15,429 bases of DNA from Propionibacterium sp. (GCA_030460725.1 JAKECL010000010.1:1-15429); one strand, 5' to 3'. Counted from the stretch's first letter, positions 1-8,994 are shown. Numbers and translations are program-made. Notes: generated by a model not told the origin, from the sequence alone.

Positions 1-227
1 GCGGTCACGACGTGCGAGGAGGGCAGGGATGCGGGTGCGCCCCGGTACTGCGCTGCCAGCGCCTCCAGTGCCTTCTCCACGAGGGCGACCCCCACCCCCA
101 GTGCCTCGGCGAGCTCCACTGCGGGCACCGGGTGGTCGACCACCATGAGGACGGCCTCAAGGGGTGCGAAGAGCTGCGTGAGGACCGGGTCCGCGCCGAC
201 CTCCCCCACCTCAGGATGCTGCGGCAT
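1..227 (-). CDS. scpB: Segregation and condensation protein B, N-terminal part (runs off left edge)
   Basis: ScpB is a winged-helix (kleisin-interacting, kite-type) subunit that binds ScpA and bridges the SMC condensin for chromosome compaction and segregation in the cytoplasm. Only about 75 codons are present, from the ATG at 227 to the window edge. The stretch MVVDHPVPAVELAEALGV matches the usual first winged-helix segment of ScpB. The start is supported by a strong Shine-Dalgarno, GGAGGAGG at 241-234, six bases upstream. The start lies inside the end of scpA (17-base overlap), so translation is probably coupled. After the first helices the segment APASLPSSHVVTA does not resemble the usual ScpB continuation. 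I read it as a lineage insertion between the helix and wing, but the missing remainder prevents a check. The identity rests on the N-terminal motif plus position directly after scpA. Confidence 0.85.
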   Translation of the reverse strand, partial: MPQHPEVGEVGADPVLTQLFAPLEAVLMVVDHPVPAVELAEALGVGVALVEKALEALAAQYRGAPASLPSSHVVT

Positions 228-1083
228 CGGATGCCTCCTCCGGCGGGAGCGCAGCCGCGGCCGCGTCGCCCTCGTACTCGTCGATGTCGATGTCCACCCG
301 GTCGGCTCCCCCACTCCACGACACCGTGAGTTCCCCCAGTGCTTCCTCCTGGGTGAAGGTGATGACGCGTCGGCGGTAGAGCTCCAGCAGTGCCAGGAAG
401 CGTGAGACGACCACGGCGGTGGAGCCCGCATCCTCCACCAGCTGGTGGAAGGTGGCGCTGCCGCGGGCGCGCAGGAGTTCTGCGACCAGGAGCGCCTGTT
501 CGCGCACCGGCACCGCCGGGTCATGCAGGTGGGCGACCTCGACCGTGGGTGGGGTGTGGGTGAGGGCATCGGCGGCCGCGCGGGCGAGCTCTGCCGGTGT
601 CGTGCGCCACACGAGTTCAGGCAACAGGGCCGCGAAGTGGGGTTCCAGCGCCACAATGCGTGGGAAGGTGCCTGCGTGTTCGGCCAGGGTGCGGGAGATC
701 TGGGCCGCCGCCTCCTTGAAGGCCCGGTACTGCAGGAGTCGGGAGAAGAGCAGGTCGCGGGCTTCCAGGTCCGCGAGGTCGGCGTCCTCCTGGTCCTCCT
801 CGCGTGGCAGGAGGTGGGCGGCCTTCATGTCCAACAAGGTGGCGGCCACGACCAGGAACTCCGTGGTGCGCGAGAGGTCGGGGAAGGCACGCATGTGGCT
901 GATGAACTCGTCGGTGACCTCGGAGAGGGCAACCTCGGTGATGTCGAGCCTGCGCCGCGAGATCAGCTGCAGCAGCAGGTCGAAGGGACCCTGGAACACC
1001 TCCAGGCTCACCTGGAAGTCGTCGAGACGCCCCTGTCGCTGTGTGTCCTCGGCCGCGAGCACGGCTTCACGCGACGTCACCAC
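211..1083 (-). CDS. scpA: Segregation and condensation protein A (kleisin)
   Basis: ScpA is the kleisin subunit of the bacterial SMC-ScpAB condensin and links the SMC heads with ScpB. The N-terminal helical region contains FQGPFDLLLQLISRRRLDI, the family's most conserved block (SMC-neck-binding end). The C-terminal part carries the winged-helix region that binds the SMC cap, and ends in an acidic, alanine-rich tail. I chose the GTG at 1083 (290 residues, a normal family length): GAGGTGG at 1096-1090 sits six bases upstream and complements the 16S rRNA tail. An ATG at 1125 would add 14 residues that read like out-of-frame parA sequence. GTG codons at 1080 and 1062 are other in-frame options. 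The gene overlaps the end of parA by 17 bases and the start of scpB by 17 bases, so the three are very likely one translationally coupled unit. Confidence 0.95.
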   Translation of the reverse strand: MVTSREAVLAAEDTQRQGRLDDFQVSLEVFQGPFDLLLQLISRRRLDITEVALSEVTDEFISHMRAFPDLSRTTEFLVVAATLLDMKAAHLLPREEDQEDADLADLEARDLLFSRLLQYRAFKEAAAQISRTLAEHAGTFPRIVALEPHFAALLPELVWRTTPAELARAAADALTHTPPTVEVAHLHDPAVPVREQALLVAELLRARGSATFHQLVEDAGSTAVVVSRFLALLELYRRRVITFTQEEALGELTVSWSGGADRVDIDIDEYEGDAAAAALPPEEASDAAAS

Positions 1084-1930
1084 GGGCGACCACCTCACGT
1101 GCCAGGCGTCGGTAGGCCTGCGCACCGGGGTGCGTGGGCGCGTAGCTGGTGATGGGTTCCGTGGCGACGGAGGCGTCGGGGAACTTCACCGTGCGGCGGA
1201 TCTGCGTGGTGTAGACGAGGTCGCCGAAGGCCTCCGACAGACGCTGGAGGACCTCGCGTGAGTGCAGGGTGCGGGTGTCGACCATGGTGGCCACGATCCC
1301 GTCGATCTTCAGGCGCGGATTGATGCGGTCACGCACCGTCTCGATGGTCTCCACCAGCAGGGCCACGCCGCGCAGGGCGAAGAACTCGGCCTCCACGGGC
1401 ACGATGACCCCGTGCGCCGCGGTCAGGGCGTTGACGGTGAGCAACCCCAGTGAGGGCTGGCAGTCGATGAGCACCACGTCGTAGTCATCCGTGACGTGAC
1501 GCAGGACGCGGGCCAGTGCCGACTCGCGCGCCACCTCGTTGACCAGCTGGACCTCGGCTGCGGAGAGGTCGATGTTGGCGGGCAGGACATCGAGTCCGGC
1601 CACGTCGCTGGGCACGATGGCGGAGCGCACATCGGCGCGGGAGTTCATGAGCACCGTGTACACGGTCTGATCCATGTCCAAGGTGTTGATGCCCAACCCC
1701 ACCGAGGCTGCTCCCTGGGGATCGAAGTCCACCACCAGGACCCGTCGGCCGTACTCCGCCAGCGCCGCACCCAGGTTGATGGTCGTGGTCGTCTTGCCGA
1801 CCCCGCCCTTCTGGTTGCACATGGCGATGATGCGTGCAGGCCCGTGGCCGTCCAGGGGGGCGGGGACGGGGAAGTCGTCCTCCGCCTCGAAGGAGCTGCC
1901 GTCCAGGGTGGGTTGAGCATCAGTCGTCAC
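1067..1930 (-). CDS. parA: ParA/Soj-family chromosome-partitioning ATPase
   Basis: A cytoplasmic deviant-Walker ATPase of the ParA/MinD family (287 residues). Such proteins dimerise on ATP, bind DNA non-specifically and position DNA or protein cargo. Visible motifs are the deviant Walker A KGGVGKTT at residues 41-48, Walker A' VDFDPQG at 68-73 and Walker B DVVLID at 151-156. The first ~32 residues precede the P-loop and are rich in acidic residues and proline, a tail seen in many actinobacterial ParA proteins. The start is a GTG at 1930, 14 bases after the xerD stop, with only a weak purine-rich site upstream. No parB follows; scpA does. This is therefore the xerD-linked ParA paralogue common in Gram-positives, not necessarily the ParA of the origin-proximal parABS system. 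Family assignment is certain; the cellular role of this copy is inferred from its neighbours. Confidence 0.95.
   Translation of the reverse strand: MTTDAQPTLDGSSFEAEDDFPVPAPLDGHGPARIIAMCNQKGGVGKTTTTINLGAALAEYGRRVLVVDFDPQGAASVGLGINTLDMDQTVYTVLMNSRADVRSAIVPSDVAGLDVLPANIDLSAAEVQLVNEVARESALARVLRHVTDDYDVVLIDCQPSLGLLTVNALTAAHGVIVPVEAEFFALRGVALLVETIETVRDRINPRLKIDGIVATMVDTRTLHSREVLQRLSEAFGDLVYTTQIRRTVKFPDASVATEPITSYAPTHPGAQAYRRLAREVVARGDVA
1090..1096 (-). promoter_or_regulatory. Shine-Dalgarno of scpA inside parA
   Basis: GAGGTGG (minus strand, 1096 to 1090) lies within the last codons of parA, six bases before the GTG at 1083. It decides the scpA start in favour of 1083 over the in-frame ATG at 1125, and implies coupled translation of parA and scpA. 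Confidence 0.6.
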
Positions 1931-1944
1931 AGGCCCAGCCTAGA

Positions 1945-2910
1945 TCATCGTTCCCCCACCTCATCGGTCCCCCGCCCGAGCGCTCGCGGATGGGAGGTGC
2001 GGTAGACCTCCCTGAGGGTCAGGGCGGAGAGCTTCGTGTAGATCTGTGTCGTCTGGACCGAGGCATGGCCCAGGAGCTCCTGCACGTCGCGGATGGAGGC
2101 CCCACCTTCCAGCATGTGTGTCGCGAAGGAGTGACGCAGTGTGTGGGGGGAGACATGGGCCTCCAGCCCGGCAAGTCGCGCCACCCGCTGCAGTGCCTCC
2201 CAGGCGGACTGGCGCGAGAGCGGGCGGCCACGGGTGTTGAGGAACAGCGTGGGAGTTCCCCGGCCGCGCGCCGCCAGCTGCGGGCGCGCACGGACCAGGT
2301 AGGCGGCCACGGCCTCGCGGGCCGGGCGCCCCACCGGGACCAGGCGTTCCTTCCGGCCCTTGCCGAAGAGGCGGACGACGGGGAGGTCCTCGTCCAGGTC
2401 CAGGTCGTCCAGTGCCAGGGAGACCGCCTCCGTGATGCGGGCCCCGGTGGCGTAGAGCAGTTCCAGGAGTGCCGCATCACGCAGCTCCACCGCGGAGTCC
2501 CCCAGGTGTGCGGCGTCGAGCAACTGGCCGACCTGGGTGATGGACAGGGCCTTGGGCAGTCGTTCGGGTGCCTTGGGGGCCGACAGGCGCGCCGCGGGGT
2601 CCGTGGGCGCGACGCCCTCGCGCAGGGCGAAGCGGTGCAGCCCGCGGATGGCAGCGCAGGCCCTGGCCACGGAGGAGGCCGCCAGGGGGTGGCCGGTGAG
2701 CGCACCCGAACGCAGGCCCGCCACGTGGGCGAGGACCTGGTCCTCCCCCACCCCGGCGAGGTCGGTGGTGCCCTGCGCGTGCAGGTCCGCGACATACCGC
2801 TCCACGTCGTGCCGATAGTTGGACACGGTGTGGGGCGATGCCCCCCGTTCCACCCTCAGGTGGTCCAGCCAGTCGCGTGCCACCTCCTCCAGCGCATCCA
2901 TGGTGGGCAT
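1945..2910 (-). CDS. xerD: Site-specific tyrosine recombinase XerD
   Basis: XerD, with XerC, resolves chromosome dimers at the dif site near the terminus under FtsK control. The protein is 321 residues from the ATG at 2910. It has an N-terminal SAM-like core-binding domain (about residues 5-95) and a C-terminal catalytic domain with every expected active-site residue: Arg158 (TGARITE), Lys184 (GKGRK), His256 and Arg259 (HTLRH), His282 (LLGHAS) and the nucleophile Tyr291 (QIYTK). The reading frame stays open to an ATG at 3150, but the extra N-terminal residues lie under tkt and show no homology. I therefore start at 2910; an ATG at 2901 is the alternative. Upstream ribosome-site evidence is weak for both. 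It heads the parA-scpA-scpB operon, which is why I call XerD rather than XerC. No dif-like site was recognised. Confidence 0.93.
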   Translation of the reverse strand: MPTMDALEEVARDWLDHLRVERGASPHTVSNYRHDVERYVADLHAQGTTDLAGVGEDQVLAHVAGLRSGALTGHPLAASSVARACAAIRGLHRFALREGVAPTDPAARLSAPKAPERLPKALSITQVGQLLDAAHLGDSAVELRDAALLELLYATGARITEAVSLALDDLDLDEDLPVVRLFGKGRKERLVPVGRPAREAVAAYLVRARPQLAARGRGTPTLFLNTRGRPLSRQSAWEALQRVARLAGLEAHVSPHTLRHSFATHMLEGGASIRDVQELLGHASVQTTQIYTKLSALTLREVYRTSHPRALGRGTDEVGER

Positions 2911-3049
2911 GGTAGGCGCGGCCCACCCGGAGACGCTGTTCCCGCTCCGCACGGGCATGCCCCGGGGTGGCAGGGAGGCGCTCGGGATAGAGTTCTGTGC
3001 GGAACCCGTGTGAAGCACGCCCCGAGGGCATGGACGGCTGGAGGCCGAA
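2911..3049. promoter_or_regulatory. Divergent intergenic region between xerD and tkt
   Basis: These 139 bases must hold the promoters for both the xerD operon (minus) and tkt (plus). The only -10-like element I see is TAGAGT near 2985-2990 on the plus strand, with no convincing -35. Two overlapping perfect palindromes, GGGCATGCCC at 2953-2962 and CCCCGGGG at 2960-2967, lie mid-region and could bind a regulator. Neither promoter can be placed with confidence from sequence alone. Confidence 0.35.
3040..3044 (+). promoter_or_regulatory. Shine-Dalgarno of tkt
   Basis: GGAGG ends five bases before the GTG at 3050. It fixes that GTG as the tkt start in preference to the in-frame ATG eight codons in. 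Confidence 0.7.
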
Positions 3050-5134
3050 GTGACATTCAAGTGGGACCCCATGGACGACCGCGCAGTGACGACCGCAAAG
3101 GTACTGGCTGCGGATGCGGTGGAGAAGACAGGCAACGGGCACCCCGGCACGGCGATCTCGCTGGCCCCCGCCGCCTACCTGCTCTTCCAGCGACACCTCC
3201 GCTTCGACCCGGCCGACGACCGGTGGCTGGGGCGTGACCGGTTCATCCTCTCCGCAGGGCACAGCTCCCTGACCCAGTACATCCAGCTCTACCTGGCCGG
3301 TGCCGGCCTGGAGCTCCACGACCTGGAGCAGCTGCGCGTGCTCGGCTCGCTCACCCCGGGGCACCCGGAGTTCGGCCACACCCGCGGCGTCGAGCTGACC
3401 ACCGGGCCCCTGGGCACCGGTTTCGCCGCCGCCGTCGGTTTCGCCATGTCGGCGCGCCGCTCCCACGGCCTGCTGGATCCCGAGACCCCGATGGGTGAGT
3501 CCGTCTTCGACCATGACGTCTACGTCGTCGCCGGTGACGGCTGCATGCAGGAGGGCGTGACCTCCGAGGCCGCCTCCCTGGCCGGTACCCAGGAGCTGGG
3601 CAACCTCACCGTCATCTACGACGACAACCACATCTCCATCGAGGACGACACGAACATCGCCTTCACCGAGGACGTGCTCGCCCGGTACGAGGCCTACGGC
3701 TGGCACGTCCAGCGGGTGGACTGGCTCCACGCCGACGGCTCCTACTCCGAGGACGTCCAGGCCCTGGACCAGGCCCTGGAGGCCGCGAAGGCTGAGACCG
3801 GCAGACCCTCGATCATCGCGCTGCGCACCATCATCGGTTGGCCCACGCCCGGCAAGGAGAACACCGGCGCGATCCACGGTTCCAAGCTCGGTGGCGACGC
3901 CTTGAGGGGACTCAAGGAGACGCTGGGCGTCAATCCTGACACTTCCTTCGACGTGGACCAGGAGGCAGTGGACGCTGCCCGCGCCAATGCTGCGCAGCGT
4001 GCCCGTGAAGCCCACCAGAACTGGGACGCACGCTTCGAGAAGTGGAGCAGCGCCCATCCTGAGCGTGCCGCCATGCTGGAGCGCATCCTGGCGGGACACA
4101 TGCCTGAAGGCTGGGACCGGGCGCTCCCGCAGTTCGAGGAGGGCAAGGCCGTGGCCACCCGCGCAGCCTCCGGGCAGGTCCTGGGCGCCATCGCCGAGGC
4201 CGTCCCCGAGCTGTGGGGCGGATCGGCGGACCTGGCAGGCTCCAACAACACCTTCATGAAGGGCTGGCCGTCCTTCCTGCCCGAGGACCGGTCCTCCGCG
4301 ATGTTCCCCGGCAACCCCTTCGGACGCAACCTGCACTTCGGCGTCCGTGAGTTCGCCATGGCCGCGATCATGAACGGCGTGGCCGCCGACGGCCTCTCCC
4401 GCATCTACGGGGGCACCTTCTTCGTGTTCTCCGACTTCCAACGCGGCGCCGTGCGACTGGCCGCGCTCATGGACCTGCCTGTCGTGCACGTGTGGACCCA
4501 CGACTCCGTCGGCGTTGGCGAGGACGGCCCCACCCACCAGCCCATCGAGCACCTGGCCTCCTGCCGGGCCATCCCGGGCCTGGCGGTCGTGCGCCCGGCG
4601 GATGCCGCCGAGACCGCACAGGCCTGGAAGGCAATCCTCGAACAGCGCCACCCGGCGGGCCTGGTGCTCTCACGCCAGAACCTGCCCAATCCCGCACGAG
4701 GGACGGGCACGGGGCTGGCGGAGGCTTCCGGTGTCGTACGCGGCGCCTATGTCCTCTCCGACTGTGAGGGAACCCCGGACGTCATCCTCATGGGCTCGGG
4801 GTCCGAGGTCCAGCACGCCCTGGCCGCCCAGGGGCTGCTGGCCGACCAGGGTGTGCGTGCCCGCGTGGTGTCGGTGCCCTGCATGGAGTGGTTCGAGGAC
4901 CAGGACGCCGAGTACCGCGAGTCCGTCCTGCCCCGCGCCGTGCGCGCCCGCGTCTCCGTGGAGGCAGGGATCGCCATGCCGTGGCGTGGGTTGGTCGGTG
5001 ACGCCGGTCGCTCGGTGTCCATCGAGCACTTCGGTGCCTCCGGTGACGGCCAGGCACTCTTCGACGCATATGGGATCGACGCACCCCACGTCGTCTCCGC
5101 CGCACACGAGTCCATGGACGCCGCCAGCGCCTGA
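3050..5134 (+). CDS. tkt: Transketolase
   Basis: A thiamine-diphosphate enzyme that moves two-carbon ketol units between pentose-phosphate sugars (xylulose 5-P with ribose 5-P or erythrose 4-P), linking the pathway to glycolysis in the cytoplasm. At 694 residues it is full length. Visible signatures are NGHPGTA near residues 29-35, the ThDP/metal motif beginning GDGCMQEG near 162 and closing at the NHISIEDDT segment, the catalytic-glutamate segment VREFAM near 434, and EDGPTHQPIEHL near 490 for phosphate and cofactor binding. The start is GTG at 3050, backed by GGAGG five bases upstream. It is the first gene of the pentose-phosphate cluster. In Corynebacterium and relatives tal lies between tkt and zwf; here there is none, only a 150-base gap with a strong hairpin. 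No odd residues were noticed. Confidence 0.97.
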   Translation: MTFKWDPMDDRAVTTAKVLAADAVEKTGNGHPGTAISLAPAAYLLFQRHLRFDPADDRWLGRDRFILSAGHSSLTQYIQLYLAGAGLELHDLEQLRVLGSLTPGHPEFGHTRGVELTTGPLGTGFAAAVGFAMSARRSHGLLDPETPMGESVFDHDVYVVAGDGCMQEGVTSEAASLAGTQELGNLTVIYDDNHISIEDDTNIAFTEDVLARYEAYGWHVQRVDWLHADGSYSEDVQALDQALEAAKAETGRPSIIALRTIIGWPTPGKENTGAIHGSKLGGDALRGLKETLGVNPDTSFDVDQEAVDAARANAAQRAREAHQNWDARFEKWSSAHPERAAMLERILAGHMPEGWDRALPQFEEGKAVATRAASGQVLGAIAEAVPELWGGSADLAGSNNTFMKGWPSFLPEDRSSAMFPGNPFGRNLHFGVREFAMAAIMNGVAADGLSRIYGGTFFVFSDFQRGAVRLAALMDLPVVHVWTHDSVGVGEDGPTHQPIEHLASCRAIPGLAVVRPADAAETAQAWKAILEQRHPAGLVLSRQNLPNPARGTGTGLAEASGVVRGAYVLSDCEGTPDVILMGSGSEVQHALAAQGLLADQGVRARVVSVPCMEWFEDQDAEYRESVLPRAVRARVSVEAGIAMPWRGLVGDAGRSVSIEHFGASGDGQALFDAYGIDAPHVVSAAHESMDAASA

Positions 5135-5141
5135 GCGGAGC

Positions 5142-5192
5142 CCCGGGTCGGGGCGGTGGTCGGCACCCACCGGTGCACCGCCCCCACCCGGG
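5142..5192 (+). terminator. GC-rich hairpin between tkt and zwf
   Basis: Arms at 5142-5158 (CCCGGGTCGGGGCGGTG) and 5176-5192 pair over 17 positions with a single mismatch, enclosing a 17-base loop that itself contains the palindrome CACCGGTG (5168-5175). It begins eight bases after the tkt stop. No T-run follows, as is common for high-GC actinobacterial terminators. It could be a terminator, an attenuator setting the tkt:zwf ratio, or an RNA-processing/stability element. A further perfect palindrome, CCCCCGGGGG, lies at 5211-5220. Confidence 0.6.
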
Positions 5193-5284
5193 CAGCGCGC
5201 GCACTCCGCCCCCCCGGGGGCCCTGCGGTCGCTGCCCCACCACTTCATTCCCGCCACTGCGACACTTCCGGAAGAAGGAACACC

Positions 5285-6810
<1,526 letters not shown>

Positions 6811-6814
<4 letters not shown>

Positions 6815-7773
6815 TCATCACCCTGAAGGACACCACCGCCGCCGAGGTCGCCTCCCGTATCATCGAGATGCGCGACCAACGCGGGTCCGCAGCGTTGGGG
6901 CGCGTCCTCACCCTCATCGTGGTGGTCGACGACCTCATCGACGTCGACCGTGCCATCGAGATCTCCGATGCCGCCTCCCGGGAGCACCCCTGCCGGGTGA
7001 TCGTCGTGGTGGAACCCGCCGAACCTTCCGGACCCGCGCGTCTGAACGCCCAGATCAGGGTGGGCGGGGAGGCGGGCCCCTCCGACGTCGTGGTACTGGA
7101 ACCCCGAGGCGACGCCGCGACAGGACTCGACACACTGGTCATGCCGCTGCTGCTCTCCGACACACCGGTGGTCACCTACTGGCCGAACACTCCCCCCGAC
7201 AATCCCGGCGAGCACCCACTCGGTGTCTTCGCGGTGCGCCGCATCACGGACTCACGCCAGACGGAGTGCCCCATGCGCACCCTCATGGACCTGGCCCGCG
7301 TCTACACGCCCGGCGACACGGATCTCGCCTGGTCGGGAGTCACCCTGTGGCGTGCACTGGTGGCCACGGTGGTGGAGGGATTCGAATCCGCACCCACACG
7401 CATCCGCGTCACCGGGCACGCCACGCACCCTTCCTCCTTCCTCATGGCAGCCTGGTTGCACCGCCGCACCGGGGTTCCCGTCTCCCACGAGGCCGACCCC
7501 GAGGCGCGTACCCTCACCGGCGTCCATTTCTCCTTCGAGGGCGGCGCCGAAGTCTCATTGACACGTCGGGCCGCCTCCCAGGTGGCGCACCTGGCACGCT
7601 CCGGACTGGACACCACCTACGTGAACCTGCCGCGCCGCTCCACCCAGGACTGCCTGATGGAGGAGCTGCGGCGCCTCGACCCCGACGTCTTCTACTCCGA
7701 GGTCCTCACCGAGGACCTCCCCCGCCTTCCCGAGGTGCTCGACCTTCTCTCCCCGAGTGGTGGAAATGCCTGA
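6811..7773 (+). CDS. opcA: Glucose-6-phosphate dehydrogenase assembly/activator protein OpcA
   Basis: OpcA is a non-catalytic partner that assembles with and activates glucose-6-phosphate dehydrogenase. It was first described in cyanobacteria and is conserved beside zwf in actinobacteria. The 320 residues match the family length. The N-terminal domain begins with the conserved helix containing VASRIIEMRDQR; the middle holds the characteristic VVTYWPNTPPDNP segment; the C-terminal domain contains GHATHPSSFLMAAWL and ends in a Glu/Leu-rich tail. The family has no enzyme motif, and none is seen. The start is GTG at 6811, overlapping the zwf stop by four bases. The end overlaps pgl. Together the three genes form a coupled oxidative pentose-phosphate module. 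Assignment rests on the motif pattern plus invariant position between zwf and pgl. Confidence 0.95.
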
Positions 7774-8515
7774 GGTCCGGGTCCTCCCCACTCCCGAGGC
7801 CCTCGGATCCGCCGTGGCCGGGGAACTCCTGGGGACACTGGCTGCGCTCACCCGGGAGGTCACGGGCCGCAAGGTTGACCTGGCCCTCGCAGGTGGCTCC
7901 GTGAACTCCCTGGTCCTGGCCCGGGTGGCGCAACTCCCCCACCCTCCTGCCCTGGACTGGTCGCGCGTCCGCGTGTGGTGGGTGGACGAGCGCTTCGTCC
8001 CCTCGGGCGACGAACAGCGCAACGACCGTGAGGCGTACGAAGCCCTGTTGGGCGGACTCCCCGACGTCGAGACCGTTCCCTGGCCTCACCAGCACGGCAC
8101 CCTCAGCCTGGAGGAGGCCGGTGCGCAGTTCTCCACAACCTGGGCCTCCCTCATGGGCGGGCGGGCCCCGGACCTCTCGGTGGTCGGGTGCGGGCCCGAC
8201 GGACACTTCGCCAGCCTCTTCCCCGGGCACACGAGCCTCGATGCCCCCGGGCCCGTGCTGGTCGAGCACGAGTCCCCCAAACCTCCGCCGCACAGGCTCA
8301 CCCTCGCGCGCGACACCGTCGTCCGTTCACACCAGCTCTGGCTCGTGGCTGCCGGTGCCTCGAAGGCCTCCGTCGTGCAGCGCGCGCTCGTCGGTGCTGA
8401 TCTCCACGAGGTGCCCATCGCCGCATTGGCGACGGACAGGGCCGTGTGGTGGCTCGACCGGGCAGCAGCGCCCCACGCCCGCGGCGACGGTTCCGGTACC
8501 GGGAACGGGAGCTGA
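7766..8515 (+). CDS. pgl: 6-phosphogluconolactonase
   Basis: It hydrolyses 6-phosphoglucono-delta-lactone, the Zwf product, to 6-phosphogluconate. The sequence belongs to the DevB/NagB-like family: LAGGSVN at residues 41-47 (phosphate-binding GGS loop), WWVDERFVPSGDEQRND at 71-87 and GPDGHFASLFPG at 143-154, holding the conserved Asp and His of the family active site. It is 249 residues from the ATG at 7766, a normal length, with an Ala/Gly-rich tail. In-frame GTG codons at 7757 and 7760 are alternative starts; none has a strong ribosome site. The ATG overlaps opcA by eight bases and best matches the usual N-terminus. As last gene of the cluster it converges on secG. gnd, needed for the next step, is not in the window. 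Confidence 0.95.
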   Translation: MPEVRVLPTPEALGSAVAGELLGTLAALTREVTGRKVDLALAGGSVNSLVLARVAQLPHPPALDWSRVRVWWVDERFVPSGDEQRNDREAYEALLGGLPDVETVPWPHQHGTLSLEEAGAQFSTTWASLMGGRAPDLSVVGCGPDGHFASLFPGHTSLDAPGPVLVEHESPKPPPHRLTLARDTVVRSHQLWLVAAGASKASVVQRALVGADLHEVPIAALATDRAVWWLDRAAAPHARGDGSGTGNGS

Positions 8516-8681
8516 AGGCGCCCTGGGTCCCGGCAGTGGCCCTGCGGCGTCGCCCTCGTCAGGACGCGGTCAGCGGGCGCGGCTGCGCCACGTCCGGATG
8601 CCACCGCCGGATGCCGCCTGCGGCTCACCTGTGCGGACGCAGTGGGATCCCCGGGCGTGGGCGGTACGGGCCGGGGGCGGC
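8516..8681. other. Convergent intergenic region between pgl and secG
   Basis: These 166 bases separate two convergent genes. There is no clear strong terminator. Small hairpins include GGCGC/GCGCC with a four-base loop (8576-8589) and GCCGC/GCGGC near 8613-8624. A 9-base direct repeat CCGGATGCC occurs twice with 13-base spacing near 8594-8615. The 14-mer at 8631-8644 recurs with one mismatch at 9001-9014 beyond secG. No coding signal was recognised. Confidence 0.4.
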
Positions 8682-8927
8682 TCAGAAGCCGAACTTGTTG
8701 AGCACCCCGAAGGCAATGATGCACACGGCCCACACCGTGAGCACACCCAGCGTGATGCGGTTGAGGTTGCGCTCGGCCACGCCGGAGGACCCCACGGAGG
8801 AGGAGATGCCCCCGCCGAACATGTCGGAGAGGCCGCCGCCACGTCCCTTGTGCATGAGCACGGTGAGGGTGAGCAGGAAGCTCGTCACCACGATGAGCAC
8901 CAGCAGGACGATCTTCAAAGCAGCCAC
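8682..8927 (-). CDS. secG: Preprotein translocase subunit SecG
   Basis: SecG is the small, non-essential third subunit of the SecYEG channel in the cytoplasmic membrane and aids SecA-driven export. The 81-residue protein has two hydrophobic membrane segments (about residues 4-24 and 59-77). These flank a Gly/Ser-rich cytoplasmic loop with KGRGGGLSDMFGGG, the signature of the family. The start is GTG at 8927; upstream there is only a weak GGAA. It follows tpiA by 149 bases, its usual actinobacterial position. A strong hairpin between tpiA and secG and a TAGAAT -10-like box suggest it also has its own promoter. ppc, which follows secG in Corynebacterium, is absent here. Confidence 0.95.
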   Translation of the reverse strand: MAALKIVLLVLIVVTSFLLTLTVLMHKGRGGGLSDMFGGGISSSVGSSGVAERNLNRITLGVLTVWAVCIIAFGVLNKFGF

Positions 8928-8994
8928 GAGTGGGTTCCGTTCAGGTCCGGGTGGGCGCGGTCCAGGGGATCGAGGACGCGCAACGTCAGGGACG

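Noticed and set aside
1090..1100. CACGTG-containing site considered as a parS element
   Set aside because: Only the six central bases match; the flanking TGTTT/AAACA arms of parS are absent and it lies inside parA coding sequence.
1945..2910. xerD considered as a phage or transposon integrase marking a mobile element
   Set aside because: It matches chromosomal XerD in length and context (parA-scpA-scpB), and no att repeats, excisionase or phage genes are nearby.
1834..3237. 467-codon plus-strand frame across parA, xerD and the start of tkt
   Set aside because: It crosses three well-supported genes and the divergent promoter region; composition is biased and no domain is recognisable.
2477..4651. 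724-codon open frame on the minus strand opposite tkt and xerD
   Set aside because: It lies antisense to a full-length transketolase with all motifs; its translation is low-complexity Gly/Val/His/Asp-rich with no domain. Long antisense frames are expected in high-GC coding DNA.
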